Of a stretch of 34,199 nucleotides of DNA, positions 23,377 to 31,736 are shown piece after piece. The first letter of the stretch is position 1, and each line of letters begins with the position of its first letter. The notes beneath the pieces were generated by a model that was not told the DNA's origin, ran no database searches, and saw only the letters and a list, made by a program, of their open reading frames with translations. This DNA is from Coriobacteriia bacterium (GTDB taxonomy: Bacteria; Actinomycetota; Coriobacteriia; Coriobacteriales; Eggerthellaceae), in assembly GCA_030523425.1 (NCBI GenBank), contig JAUNIP010000016.1, forward strand, positions 1 to 34,199, written 5' to 3'. A program made the position numbers and the translations under genes.

Positions 23377-23403
23377 TTCCGCCGTTTTGCCAAACGGCGG
23401 AAC
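23376..23403 (+). terminator. Hairpin at the end of the trkA pair
   Basis: GTTCCGCCGTTT (23376-23387) and AAACGGCGGAAC (23392-23403) are exact reverse complements around TGCC. The stem begins on the last base of the stop codon. No T-tract follows, so termination is plausible but not certain. Confidence 0.6.
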
Positions 23404-23429
23404 CAGTCGGCGCTGCGCGGGACGCTAAG

Positions 23430-23476
23430 CCCCTTTCAAAGTGACCTCTGTCACGCTCACTTAGAACCGTCCCCAT
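23430..23476. repeat. Possible degenerate copy of a dispersed GGGGACGGTTCT-type repeat
   Basis: The stretch holds AAAGTGACCTCTGTCAC (with the small stem GTGAC/GTCAC) and, 10 bases on, TTAGAACCGTCCCC. Read on the minus strand this gives GGGGACGGTTCTAA, a sequence I recall as a dispersed intergenic repeat in several bacterial genomes. There is only one copy in this window, so the identification is tentative. Confidence 0.3.
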
Positions 23477-23501
23477 CGTACCACTCCCAGAGGCGGGACG
23501 T

Positions 23502-23731
23502 AAAAAGGCCGGTCGTGAACGAATGGGCTTCTGCTGAAAAAGTAAAATGCTAATCGTGAACGAATTGGTTGCTTGACATGCGCCCGCAAACGGTCAAAAA
23601 GGCCTTTTGTTCGTTCACGACCGGCCTTTTTGCGCCCTAAGCTCCTGATTCCCTAAGCCAATTCGTTCACGATTAGCATTTTACTTTTTCTCGTTCGCCC
23701 CATTCGTTCACGACCGGCCTTTTTGCGCCCT
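23502..23731. repeat. Nested perfect inverted-repeat element with a third alternative arm
   Basis: Within the 424-base gap between trkA-2 and purB. The outer 26-bp arms are 23502-23527 and 23699-23724, exact reverse complements that begin AAAAAGGCCGGTCG and end CGACCGGCCTTTTT. Nested inside are 33-bp arms, 23536-23568 and 23658-23690, also exact. A 29-base direct repeat (23610-23638 and 23703-23731) places a second copy of the right outer arm in the centre, so the left arm can pair with either copy. All arms contain TCGTGAACGAA or its complement. No open frame of note lies in it. Ends of the CGACCGGCCTTTTT type look terminator-like. Confidence 0.9.
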
Positions 23732-23758
23732 GGTCCCCCCTGGAACCGGCTCAAACCC

Positions 23759-23764
23759 TATAAT
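23759..23764 (+). promoter_or_regulatory. purB -10 element
   Basis: A perfect TATAAT 28 bases after the inverted-repeat element. The -35 position is occupied by a C-run and is poor. Transcription near 23771 gives a leader of about 30 bases with GGAAGGG (23786-23792) 8 bases before the chosen ATG. Confidence 0.55.
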
Positions 23765-23800
23765 GGAAGGGCTATGCAATCTACTGGAAGGGCGCTTCTT

Positions 23801-25144
23801 ATGATCAATCGTTACACCCGGCCTGCCATGGGCAACATCTGGACGCTGCAAAACAAGTTTTCCATCTGGAAAGAAATTGAGGTGCTGGCCTGCGAAGCCC
23901 AATCTGAGCTGGGGCAATGCGGCATCACCAAGGAAGAAGCAGCCTGGATACGCGCGCACGCCAATTTCACGGTGGAAGAAATCGACGAAATTGAAAAGGT
24001 TACCAACCACGACGTGATAGCCTTCACCACTTGCATGGCCAACTACATTGACGCCGAAGTGCCCGCGGGCGAACAGAAGCCCAGCCGGTGGGTGCACTAC
24101 GGCATGACCTCCAGCGACTTGGGCGACACCGCCCTTTCCTACCAGATCACCCAAGCGGCCGACATCATCTTGGAAGACATCAAGGCCCTTGGCGAAACCT
24201 GCAAGCGCCGCGCCTTTGAGTTCGAAGATTCTCTGTGCGTGGGCCGCACGCACGGCATCCACGCCGAGCCCATGACGTTCGGCATGAAGTTTGGCAGTTG
24301 GGCATGGGCCTTGAAACGCGCGCAGACCCGCATGGAGCAGGCGCGCGAAGTGAGCGCCACGGGCGCCATCAGCGGCGCGGTGGGCACTTATTCCAGCATC
24401 GACCCGTTTGTGGAGCGCTACGTGTGTGAAAAAATGGGCCTGACGCCCGACCCGCTGTCCACCCAGGTTTTGGCGCGCGACCGCCACGCCCAAATGATGA
24501 GCGCCCTGGCCGTGACCGCGTCCACCCTGGAAAGCATTGCCATGCAGGTTCGTCTGCTGCAGCAATCCGACGTCATAGAAGCCGAAGAGCCGTTCACGAA
24601 GGGGCAAAAGGGCAGCTCCGCCATGCCCCACAAGCGCAACCCCATCACGGCCGAGCGCGTGTGCGGCCTGGCGCGCGTGGTGAAATCCAACGCGCAGGTG
24701 GCCTTTGACAACGTGGCCCTGTGGTACGAACGCGACATCTCGCATTCCGGCGCGGAACGCGTGGCGCTGGCTGACAGCTTCACGGCGCTTGATTACATGT
24801 TCGGCAAAATGCAGTGGATGTTGGACGGCCTGAACGTGTACACCAACAAAAGCGAACACAACCTGTGGCGCACCCGCGGGCTCATCTTCAGCTCCAAGGT
24901 CATCTTGGCGCTGGTGGACTCAGGCATGACCCGCGAAGACGCCTACGTGGCTGTGCAGCGCAACGCCATGGCCGTGTGGGACGACATCCAGCAGGCCGTT
25001 GACGGCCCCACCTACCGCGAACGCCTGGAAGCCGACCCCGACTGCCCCCTGACCGCCGCCCAACTAGACGCCATCTTCGACCCCTGGGCCTTCCTGACCC
25101 ACAAGGATGTGGTATTCGAAAAGCTGCAAGGGCTGGAGTTCTAG
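23801..25144 (+). CDS. purB: Adenylosuccinate lyase
   Basis: It acts twice in purine synthesis: SAICAR to AICAR plus fumarate, and adenylosuccinate to AMP plus fumarate. ATG 23801 gives the family N-terminus MINRYTRPAMGNIW and has the best ribosome site; in-frame ATGs at 23723 and 23774 lie in the promoter. The 447 residues are of normal length for the Bacillus/Thermotoga type. The fumarase/lyase superfamily signature GSSAMPHKRNP is at 271-281, and the substrate segments SSDLGDTA and GRTHGIHAEPMTFG are intact. It is a single gene, convergent with the next. Confidence 0.97.
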   Translation: MINRYTRPAMGNIWTLQNKFSIWKEIEVLACEAQSELGQCGITKEEAAWIRAHANFTVEEIDEIEKVTNHDVIAFTTCMANYIDAEVPAGEQKPSRWVHYGMTSSDLGDTALSYQITQAADIILEDIKALGETCKRRAFEFEDSLCVGRTHGIHAEPMTFGMKFGSWAWALKRAQTRMEQAREVSATGAISGAVGTYSSIDPFVERYVCEKMGLTPDPLSTQVLARDRHAQMMSALAVTASTLESIAMQVRLLQQSDVIEAEEPFTKGQKGSSAMPHKRNPITAERVCGLARVVKSNAQVAFDNVALWYERDISHSGAERVALADSFTALDYMFGKMQWMLDGLNVYTNKSEHNLWRTRGLIFSSKVILALVDSGMTREDAYVAVQRNAMAVWDDIQQAVDGPTYRERLEADPDCPLTAAQLDAIFDPWAFLTHKDVVFEKLQGLEF

Positions 25145-25157
25145 GCAGGCCGCGCCC

Positions 25158-26606
25158 CTACAGCGGGGCATATACGCGGACGGCGCATAGTTGCTCTTCG
25201 GCTTGGTTAATCAGGCTGCGGGTTATGTTGGCGAACGTCACCATTATGTCTTGTTCGCCGGTGGTGGCCAAGAAGTCGCCGTAGTCGGCCGAGCCGGTCA
25301 GCACGTCGGTGGCGAAGTAGGTGCTGCTGGAAAAGTCGATGCCGCACACGGCCTGGGTGGACTTCACCACCAGGTAGTCACCGCACCAGCACGGTGCGCA
25401 CGCCGGCGTGCGGCTGAAGCGGAACCAAGGCACGTAGTTGTAGTCGGCGCCGGTGGCCCGTTGCAGCGGCACGTAGGTGCCCAGGTTGGCAATGCCGTCG
25501 CCGTAGTCGTAAATGCCATCGAAGCAGAACGTGAAGCCGGTCTTGCCGTAGCCCGCTTCCAGGGGCTTCATGGCTTGGGGCAGCACCATGGTGTCCACCA
25601 CGCTGCCCGAAGCGGCGTCCACATACGTAAGCTGGTAGTGCACAGCGGACGTGGGCGTGCGCGGCGTGATGACCACTCCGTGCAAGGTGGGGTTCGGCGG
25701 CGTGGCCATGCGGCCGGGCGAAGAATACACCACGTCCACGTTGGTGGTGCCCACCACGGCCTTCTTCAGCACGGAATCGCTGGCGGCGGCGTTGCCGTTG
25801 GAACGTGGCATCACTTGCCAAAACGCCTTGTTGCCCACCAAGGCCAACGTGGGCGTTTCCCAATCGGCATTGCCGGAGTCCACGCGCACGTATTCCACCG
25901 GGTCGCCGTCGGAATCCAAGCGGGCGGTGTAAACGCGCCACACGCCTTCCAAAATGTCGGCTTCGGTCCAAACTACGCCGTCAGACGTGGCGCGCACGTC
26001 GTAAATCTCGAAGCCTTCGTCTTGGCCCACGGCCTGCCCCACAATGGTCTTGGTGCCGCCGTTTCCCAGGTACAGAAGCTGCACCTGTGTCAGCGGCTTG
26101 GCGGCTTCGCCGGGCACCAGGCAGGCGGCCACGTCGGGGTCGTTGCACCACACCAGCGTGCCGTAGGGCATCTCGAAGTCGCCCACCAGCCCGAAATGCG
26201 CGCTCAGTTCCACTTCGGAAAGCTCTTCGGAAGTGGTGACCGCCGAAGTGGGCACCGAAAGGATGGTCAGGTCGGCGGTGTCGTCGTGGCCCAACAGGCC
26301 TAACGCCCCGGCCGCCGTGGTGCCGGCAGCAATAACGCCCACGCCTATGGCCCCGTACAGCAAGTGCCGGCGCGACACCACCAGCTGCGAATTGGGGATG
26401 GTGAACACGCCTTTGTCCAGCGAACTGGGCGCTTCGGCGCGCAGCGTGGGCGAAACCTGCTGCACGGTGCGCACCGTGGGCCGCACGCTGGGGCCCGCTT
26501 GCGGCGTACCGCCCGCACCCCGCGCATGGCGCGCGGCCCGCGGCTGCCCGCCTGCGGCGCGCTGCGGCTGCCCGTTGGAGCTGGTATGTTTCTTCCGTGG
26601 TGTCAT
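25158..26606 (-). CDS. Exported unknown protein with Tat-like signal
   Basis: I do not recognise this 482-residue protein. Residues 1-65 are Arg/Ala/Gly/Pro-rich and cytoplasmic. SRRHLLYGA (about 78-86) followed by a hydrophobic stretch (GAIGVGVIAAGTTAAGALGLLG) resembles a twin-arginine (Tat) signal set unusually deep in the protein; it may serve as an uncleaved anchor. The rest is beta-rich with repeats of the type LVGNKAFWQVMP, VVWTEADILEGVWRVYTA and LAVR-like strands, suggesting a beta-propeller; six cysteines occur, four of them near the C-terminus. It is convergent with purB and divergent from the two-component operon, sharing a short promoter region with it. Confidence 0.85.
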   Translation of the reverse strand: MTPRKKHTSSNGQPQRAAGGQPRAARHARGAGGTPQAGPSVRPTVRTVQQVSPTLRAEAPSSLDKGVFTIPNSQLVVSRRHLLYGAIGVGVIAAGTTAAGALGLLGHDDTADLTILSVPTSAVTTSEELSEVELSAHFGLVGDFEMPYGTLVWCNDPDVAACLVPGEAAKPLTQVQLLYLGNGGTKTIVGQAVGQDEGFEIYDVRATSDGVVWTEADILEGVWRVYTARLDSDGDPVEYVRVDSGNADWETPTLALVGNKAFWQVMPRSNGNAAASDSVLKKAVVGTTNVDVVYSSPGRMATPPNPTLHGVVITPRTPTSAVHYQLTYVDAASGSVVDTMVLPQAMKPLEAGYGKTGFTFCFDGIYDYGDGIANLGTYVPLQRATGADYNYVPWFRFSRTPACAPCWCGDYLVVKSTQAVCGIDFSSSTYFATDVLTGSADYGDFLATTGEQDIMVTFANITRSLINQAEEQLCAVRVYAPL

Positions 26607-26614
26607 AGGTGTTT

Positions 26615-26620
26615 ATTGTG
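26615..26620 (-). promoter_or_regulatory. Possible -10 of the Tat-like gene, near-leaderless
   Basis: On the minus strand CACAAT (26620 to 26615) lies 8 bases before the ATG at 26606. No ribosome site is present, so a leaderless or nearly leaderless mRNA is possible. The hexamer is weak. Confidence 0.3.
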
Positions 26621-26658
26621 TCATTTCCCAGCAGCAACGGCGCGCGCGCAAGGGCAAT

Positions 26659-26667
26659 TGCTACAAT
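26659..26667 (+). promoter_or_regulatory. Extended -10 promoter of the two-component operon
   Basis: TGC followed by TACAAT (26662-26667), with no clear -35. The start would be near 26674, about 58 bases before the response-regulator ATG. It faces away from the promoter of the minus-strand gene about 40 bases away. Confidence 0.45.
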
Positions 26668-26731
26668 AAACGCAAACACGGCCCCAACGGCCCAGCGGCG
26701 CAGGCCGCGCCCGGCAAGAAAAGGAGCACCC

Positions 26732-27439
26732 ATGAGCAACGAAGCTGCGCGACGTATCCTGTTAGTGGAAGACGAAAAGACCATCCGCGACGCCGTGACG
26801 GCGTATCTGGAGCGCGAAAACTACTGGGTGACCGCGGTGGGCGACGGCCAAGACGCGCTTGACGAATTCAACAAGCACAACTTCGACCTGATCATCTTAG
26901 ACCTGATGCTGCCCCGCGTGCCGGGCGAACGCGTATGCCGCGAAATCCGCACCACGTCGGATGTGCCCATCATCATGCTCACGGCCAAAGGCGAAGTGGA
27001 AGACCGCATCATCGGCCTGGAGCTGGGCGCCGACGACTACCTGGTGAAGCCCTTCAGCCCGCGCGAATTGGTGGCCCGCACCCGCGCGCTTTTGCGCCGC
27101 GCCCACGCCGGCAACGAACCGTCGCGCGAAGTGCTGGAGTTCGGCGAACTGACCATAGACGTCACGGGTCACAAGGTTATGGTGGATGGCAAAGACGTTG
27201 ACCTGACCGCCAGCGAATTCAAGCTGCTGACCACGCTTTCCCGCTTCCCTGGCCGGGTGTATTCCCGCATGGAGCTGGTGGAAAAGGTGCTGGGGTACGA
27301 CTTCGAAGGCTACGAGCGCACCATAGACTCCCACGTGAAGAACCTGCGTGCCAAGATTGGCGACAACCCGCGCAGCCCCAAGTGGCTGCACACGGTGCAC
27401 GGCGTGGGATACCGGTTCGAAGACCCCACCAAGAACTAA
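26732..27439 (+). CDS. OmpR/PhoB-family response regulator
   Basis: A 235-residue DNA-binding regulator. ATG 26732 follows AAAGGAG by 5 bases. The receiver domain (about 7-120) has Glu13/Asp14, phospho-acceptor Asp57 (IILDLMLP), Thr84 and Lys106 (LVKPFSP). The winged-helix Trans_reg_C domain (about 135-230) has DLTASEFKLLTTLSRFPGRV and ERTIDSHVKNLRAKIG...VHGVGYRFE. It is paired with the sensor kinase 15 bases downstream. The signal is unknown; the operon that follows suggests it may control purE and arylpyruvate metabolism, which is inference. Confidence 0.96.
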   Translation: MSNEAARRILLVEDEKTIRDAVTAYLERENYWVTAVGDGQDALDEFNKHNFDLIILDLMLPRVPGERVCREIRTTSDVPIIMLTAKGEVEDRIIGLELGADDYLVKPFSPRELVARTRALLRRAHAGNEPSREVLEFGELTIDVTGHKVMVDGKDVDLTASEFKLLTTLSRFPGRVYSRMELVEKVLGYDFEGYERTIDSHVKNLRAKIGDNPRSPKWLHTVHGVGYRFEDPTKN

Positions 27440-27454
27440 CAGGGCGCGCGCTGT

Positions 27455-29023
27455 ATGGACAGTCAGCAGCAGCCCCAAGAAAAGCCCGTTGAACGCGAAC
27501 TGGTTTCGGCAACCGAACCGGTGCGCCAACCCCATGCCGACCCCGCGCCCGACGGCGAAGCCAGCAAGAAAGGCCGCAAGAAGAAGCGCGGTTTCACGTA
27601 CATTGCGCGTCTGACCTTGCTGTTTGCGGCCATCGCCATCATGACGGCGCTCATTTCCATCGCAGGCCTTTCCTTTGTGTGGGACCAACACTTCCGCACC
27701 TACACGCAGGAAAACATGCAGGCCACGGCCGAATCCACGGCTGACCGCATAGCCACGCAGCACAAAATGTACGGCGAATGGACCGTGGAGGTTATCATCC
27801 CCGCGGCCTACACCAGCATCGCGTACCCGGACGTGTGCATTCGCGTGGTGGACCGCGACGGCACGGTGCAGTATGACTCCACGCAGCAGGAAGAACGCAG
27901 CGCCGCGGGCAAGGTGCTGGAAGCGGTGCTGCCCGACCAAATGGTCACGGCGCCGGTGATTGTGGATGACCAAGTGGTGGGGTCGGTGCGCATGTGGGTG
28001 ACCGGGTCGGACAGCATGCTGCGCGATTCCGACATCCAATTCCGCGACAGCCTGTACTGGGCCGTGGTGGCCGCCGCCCTGTTCGCGGTGGTGCTGGCGT
28101 GCCTGATAGGCTTTGTGTTCGCGCGCAGCCTGGTGCGGCCTATAAACACCATGACGAAGACCGCCAAGGCCATTTCCGACGGCGACCTTTCCGCCCGCAC
28201 GGGCCTGACCGGCGAAGACGAGGTGCTGAAACTAGGCGAAGCGTTCGACGCCATGGCCGAAAGCATGGAAAAGGACCGCAACCTGGAGCGCCGCCTGACC
28301 ACCGACGTGGCCCACGAGCTGCGCACGCCGCTGATGGCCATCCAGTCCACGGTGGAAGCCATCCAAGACGGCGTGTTCGAAGCCGACGAAGAGCACTTGG
28401 GCACCATCAATTCCGAAGTGCGGCGCCTGGGCCGGCTGGTGGATTCGCTGCTGAAGCTTTCGCGTTTGGAAAACCGCACCACGCCGCTGAAGCAGGAAAT
28501 AGTGGACGTGGGCGACCTGGTTTCCACCATAGTTTCCACGCACGAATCGTTCGTGAACGATTCCGGCTTAACGCTAAGCTACGACGCCACGCCGAACGTG
28601 GTGGTGAAGGGCGACCCCGACATGATTCGCCAGGCCACGGCCAACCTGATTTCCAACGCCGTGCGCTACACGCCGGAAGGCGGCCACATTTGGGTGCGCG
28701 TGCGCAAGGGCGAAATCATGGCGTCCATCAGCGTGGAAGACACCGGCATTGGCCTTACGCCCGAAGAGGCGAAGATGGTGTTCAGCCGCTTCTGGCGCGC
28801 CGAAGCCGGGCGCAACCGCGAAAGCGGCGGGTTGGGCATTGGCCTTTCGGTGGTGAACGAAATTGTGAAGCGCCACGGCGGATGGGTGCAGGTGGAAGGC
28901 AAAAAGGGCGAAGGCGCCCGCTTCACCATCCACTTGCCGTTGTATGATAGGAAGGCTGAAGAAGAACGCAGACGCCAGCAGCAAAAGGGCCTTTCCATCA
29001 AGCTGCCGCGCGTGAAGAAGTAA
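27455..29023 (+). CDS. Membrane sensor histidine kinase (HAMP type)
   Basis: The 522-residue partner of the upstream regulator. Residues 1-47 are a charged cytoplasmic tail ending KKGRKKKRG. TM1 is about 51-75 and TM2 about 200-224, enclosing an extracytoplasmic sensor of about 125 residues with a PAS/Cache-like pattern (VCIRVVDRDGTVQYDS). HAMP follows (about 225-278), then HisKA with the phospho-acceptor His287 (DVAHELRTPL), and the HATPase domain with N box NLISNAVRYTPEGG, G1 EDTGIGL and G2 GGLGIGLSVV. All kinase motifs are intact. purE begins 10 bases after the stop, so the kinase and the metabolic genes are on one transcript. Confidence 0.96.
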   Translation: MDSQQQPQEKPVERELVSATEPVRQPHADPAPDGEASKKGRKKKRGFTYIARLTLLFAAIAIMTALISIAGLSFVWDQHFRTYTQENMQATAESTADRIATQHKMYGEWTVEVIIPAAYTSIAYPDVCIRVVDRDGTVQYDSTQQEERSAAGKVLEAVLPDQMVTAPVIVDDQVVGSVRMWVTGSDSMLRDSDIQFRDSLYWAVVAAALFAVVLACLIGFVFARSLVRPINTMTKTAKAISDGDLSARTGLTGEDEVLKLGEAFDAMAESMEKDRNLERRLTTDVAHELRTPLMAIQSTVEAIQDGVFEADEEHLGTINSEVRRLGRLVDSLLKLSRLENRTTPLKQEIVDVGDLVSTIVSTHESFVNDSGLTLSYDATPNVVVKGDPDMIRQATANLISNAVRYTPEGGHIWVRVRKGEIMASISVEDTGIGLTPEEAKMVFSRFWRAEAGRNRESGGLGIGLSVVNEIVKRHGGWVQVEGKKGEGARFTIHLPLYDRKAEEERRRQQQKGLSIKLPRVKK

Positions 29024-29033
29024 GGAGGGCGCC

Positions 29034-29501
29034 ATGGGCGAATCCGCAGCCCCGCTGGTGGGCGTGATCATGGGCTCTACCAGCGACATGCCGGTGATGG
29101 AAGCCTGCATGCAGCAGCTGGAAGAATTCGGAATCCCGTACGAAGTGAAGGTGGCCAGCGCGCATCGCAAGCCGCTTGAAGTGCACGAATGGGCGTCCAG
29201 CGCGCACACGCGGGGCATAAAGGTGATCATTGCGGCGGCCGGCAAGGCGGCGCACTTGGGCGGCGTGGTGGCTGCCTACACGCCGTGCCCGGTAATCGCC
29301 GTGCCCATGAAGACGTCTGACCTGGGCGGGCTGGATTCGCTGCTTTCCATGGTGCAGATGCCAAGCGGCGTGCCTGTGGCCACCGTGGCCATCAACGGCG
29401 CGAAGAACGCCGCCATCTTGGCATTGCAAATGCTGGGCACCGGTTGCGACGAATGCCGCCAAAAGGTGCTGGACTACAAGGCCGCCATGGCTGAAGCTTA
29501 G
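29034..29501 (+). CDS. purE: N5-carboxyaminoimidazole ribonucleotide mutase PurE
   Basis: A class I PurE, which converts N5-CAIR to CAIR in de novo purine synthesis (needing PurK elsewhere). The 155 residues are of normal length and show the conserved GSTSDMPVM, VASAHRKP and AGKAAHLGGVVAAYT motifs. The ribosome site AAGGAGG lies 7 bases before ATG 29034. It sits between a sensor kinase and iorA, not in a purine operon, although purB is about 4 kb upstream. Confidence 0.96.
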   Translation: MGESAAPLVGVIMGSTSDMPVMEACMQQLEEFGIPYEVKVASAHRKPLEVHEWASSAHTRGIKVIIAAAGKAAHLGGVVAAYTPCPVIAVPMKTSDLGGLDSLLSMVQMPSGVPVATVAINGAKNAAILALQMLGTGCDECRQKVLDYKAAMAEA

Positions 29502-29512
29502 GGGCGCGGGGC

Positions 29513-31732
29513 ATGGCCAAGCAGCTGCTTATGGGCAACGCCGCCTTCGCGCACGCCGCGCTGGAAAGCGGCGTGAACGTGGTGGCAGGGTATCCGGGCA
29601 CCCCGTCTTCCGAACTGGTGGAAACCGTGGCGGCGCTGCGGGCGTCCGGTGCGGCCGAAGGCGTGTACGTGGAGTGGTCCACCAACGAAAAGGCCGCCCT
29701 GGAAATGCTGGCCGGCGCTTCGCTGTGCGGCGCCCGCACGCTGTTCACCTGCAAGCAGGTGGGCCTGAATGTGGCCAGCGACCCGCTGCTAAGCCTGAAC
29801 TATGTGGGCGTGAAGGGCGGCACCGTGCTGTTTGTGGCCGACGACCCCGGCCCCATAAGTTCTCAAACCGAACAAGACACGCGGCGCTTCGCCAGCTTTG
29901 CGAAGGTGCCGGTGCTAGATCCCACTTCGCCCGAGCAGGGCTTTTCCATGATGAAGCTTGCCTTCGAGCTTTCGGAGGCCTACGGCACGCCGATCATTGT
30001 GCGGCCGACCACGCGCATCAACCATGCTTCCACGTACTTTGACGTGCAGGAACGCACGGTTGCGCGAGAGCTGCCGAAGGAAGGCTTTAAGAAGGACCCG
30101 AAGTGGGTGATCTTCCCCAAGCGCAGCTTCCAGGCGCACGGCGAAATCAACGACCGGTTGGTGGCCATGGCGCGGGATTTCTGCACGGAAGAGCGCCTGC
30201 TGTGGCTGAACCCCGTGACCGCGGGCGGCCTGGCGCGCTACGATGCGCCGTTCGACGAGGAAGGCGGCCAGCCGGCGGCGCTGCCGGAAGGGCTTACGCC
30301 GTCCATGGTGAAACCCAAGCTGGGCATTGTGGCCGGCGGTGTTTCTGCGGCGTACGCGCGGGAAGCGCTGGGGCTGCTGGAACAGCGTGCGGCTGTGGCC
30401 GGGCTGGAGTTGCCGGCGTATCGGTTTATGCAGGTGGGCACGCCCTTCCCGTTCCCGCAGGACCGTGCGGCGGACTTCGCGGCGGATTTAAGCAGCGTGT
30501 TGGTGCTGGAAGAGCTTGACCACGTGTTGGAAGACGAAATGCTGAAGCTGACCGGCACGCACCATCTTGACCTGGAAATTCACGGCAAGCTGGACTATTG
30601 CGCGCGCGACCGCGGCGAAAACGATGTGGACGACATAGCGCGGCGGATTGCGCTGTTCTTTGATATTTACGTGCGGGGCGGCGTGGCCGAAGTGCCCTGG
30701 TTTGGGCCGGTGGAGGGCGCGCCGTTTCTGAGCCTGTTCGATTCGCGCCAGGCGGGCGTGGCCAAACTTTCGTGGGAAGTGTCGTTTGACCAGCGCGTGA
30801 AGGACCGCCATCGCGCCCTGCTGGTGGAAGCCGGCCTGGACCCCGAAGGCCCCTTCGCCGGCGCCGAATACGGCGAAGGCCAGCTGAGCGCCCTGGTGGC
30901 GGATGCGGCGCCGTATGAGTATGCGCCCGCTGGGGACCAGGGGCAGGGAAACGCGCCCTTGCCCGTTCGCCCGCCGGTGTTGTGCGCGGGATGCCCGCAT
31001 AGGGGCAGCTTTTACGCCGTGAAGCAGGCGTTAGGCAAGCGCGAAGCGGTGTATTGCGGCGACATTGGCTGCTACACGCTGGGCAACGCCGCGCCCCTGT
31101 TCACCACCGACACCTGCCTGTGCATGGGCGCGGGCATCACCATGGCGCAGGGCTTCAACGTGGTGGAGCCGCACAAAAAGCAGATTGCCTTCGTGGGCGA
31201 TTCCACCTTCTTTGCCAGCGGCATGACGGGCATGGCCAACGCCGTGTACAACGGCCACGACATCACGCTGTGCGTGTTGGATAACTCCACCACCGCCATG
31301 ACCGGCAGCCAACCGCACCCCGGCACCGGCGTCACGCTGATGGGCGCGCGCCGGCGGCCCATAAGCATCCGTGCCGTGCTGGAAGCCATGGGCGTGGAAT
31401 GCATAGTGCGCGCGAACCCGCTTGATGTGGGCGAAAGCGTTATGGCGGCTTCGGTGGCCATCGACTTCAAAGGCCCTTCGGCCGTGCTGTTCGAAGAACC
31501 GTGCATCCAGCTGAAGAAGCCTTCCGCGCCCGCGCGGGTGGACCCGCAGACGTGCACGGGCTGCAAGAAATGCATCACCGAAATTGGGTGCCCGGGCATA
31601 GGGTTCAATGCTGGTGCCACGGGCCCGGCCAGCGGCAAGCGCGGGCAGGCCTTCGTGGACCGCAGCCTGTGCAACGGCTGCGGCTTGTGCCTGCAGGTGT
31701 GCCCTTTCCACAGCCTGCGGAAGGAGGCTTAA
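29513..31732 (+). CDS. iorA: Indolepyruvate ferredoxin oxidoreductase, alpha subunit
   Basis: The large subunit of IorAB, which oxidatively decarboxylates arylpyruvates (from Trp, Phe, Tyr) to arylacyl-CoA and reduces ferredoxin; oxygen-sensitive and cytoplasmic. The 739 residues comprise a pyrimidine-binding domain at the start (GYPGTPSSELVE, VEWSTNEKAALEMLAGASL), a middle transketolase-C-like part, a TPP-binding domain (CAGCPHRGSFYAVKQAL, GDIGCYTLG, VGDSTFFASGMTGMANAVYN, LDNSTTAMTG) and two 4Fe-4S motifs at the end (CTGCKKCITEIGCPG from Cys681 and CNGCGLCLQVCPFH from Cys720). It is longer than many archaeal IorA proteins. iorB follows 4 bases later. Confidence 0.96.
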   Translation: MAKQLLMGNAAFAHAALESGVNVVAGYPGTPSSELVETVAALRASGAAEGVYVEWSTNEKAALEMLAGASLCGARTLFTCKQVGLNVASDPLLSLNYVGVKGGTVLFVADDPGPISSQTEQDTRRFASFAKVPVLDPTSPEQGFSMMKLAFELSEAYGTPIIVRPTTRINHASTYFDVQERTVARELPKEGFKKDPKWVIFPKRSFQAHGEINDRLVAMARDFCTEERLLWLNPVTAGGLARYDAPFDEEGGQPAALPEGLTPSMVKPKLGIVAGGVSAAYAREALGLLEQRAAVAGLELPAYRFMQVGTPFPFPQDRAADFAADLSSVLVLEELDHVLEDEMLKLTGTHHLDLEIHGKLDYCARDRGENDVDDIARRIALFFDIYVRGGVAEVPWFGPVEGAPFLSLFDSRQAGVAKLSWEVSFDQRVKDRHRALLVEAGLDPEGPFAGAEYGEGQLSALVADAAPYEYAPAGDQGQGNAPLPVRPPVLCAGCPHRGSFYAVKQALGKREAVYCGDIGCYTLGNAAPLFTTDTCLCMGAGITMAQGFNVVEPHKKQIAFVGDSTFFASGMTGMANAVYNGHDITLCVLDNSTTAMTGSQPHPGTGVTLMGARRRPISIRAVLEAMGVECIVRANPLDVGESVMAASVAIDFKGPSAVLFEEPCIQLKKPSAPARVDPQTCTGCKKCITEIGCPGIGFNAGATGPASGKRGQAFVDRSLCNGCGLCLQVCPFHSLRKEA

Positions 31733-31736
31733 GGCC

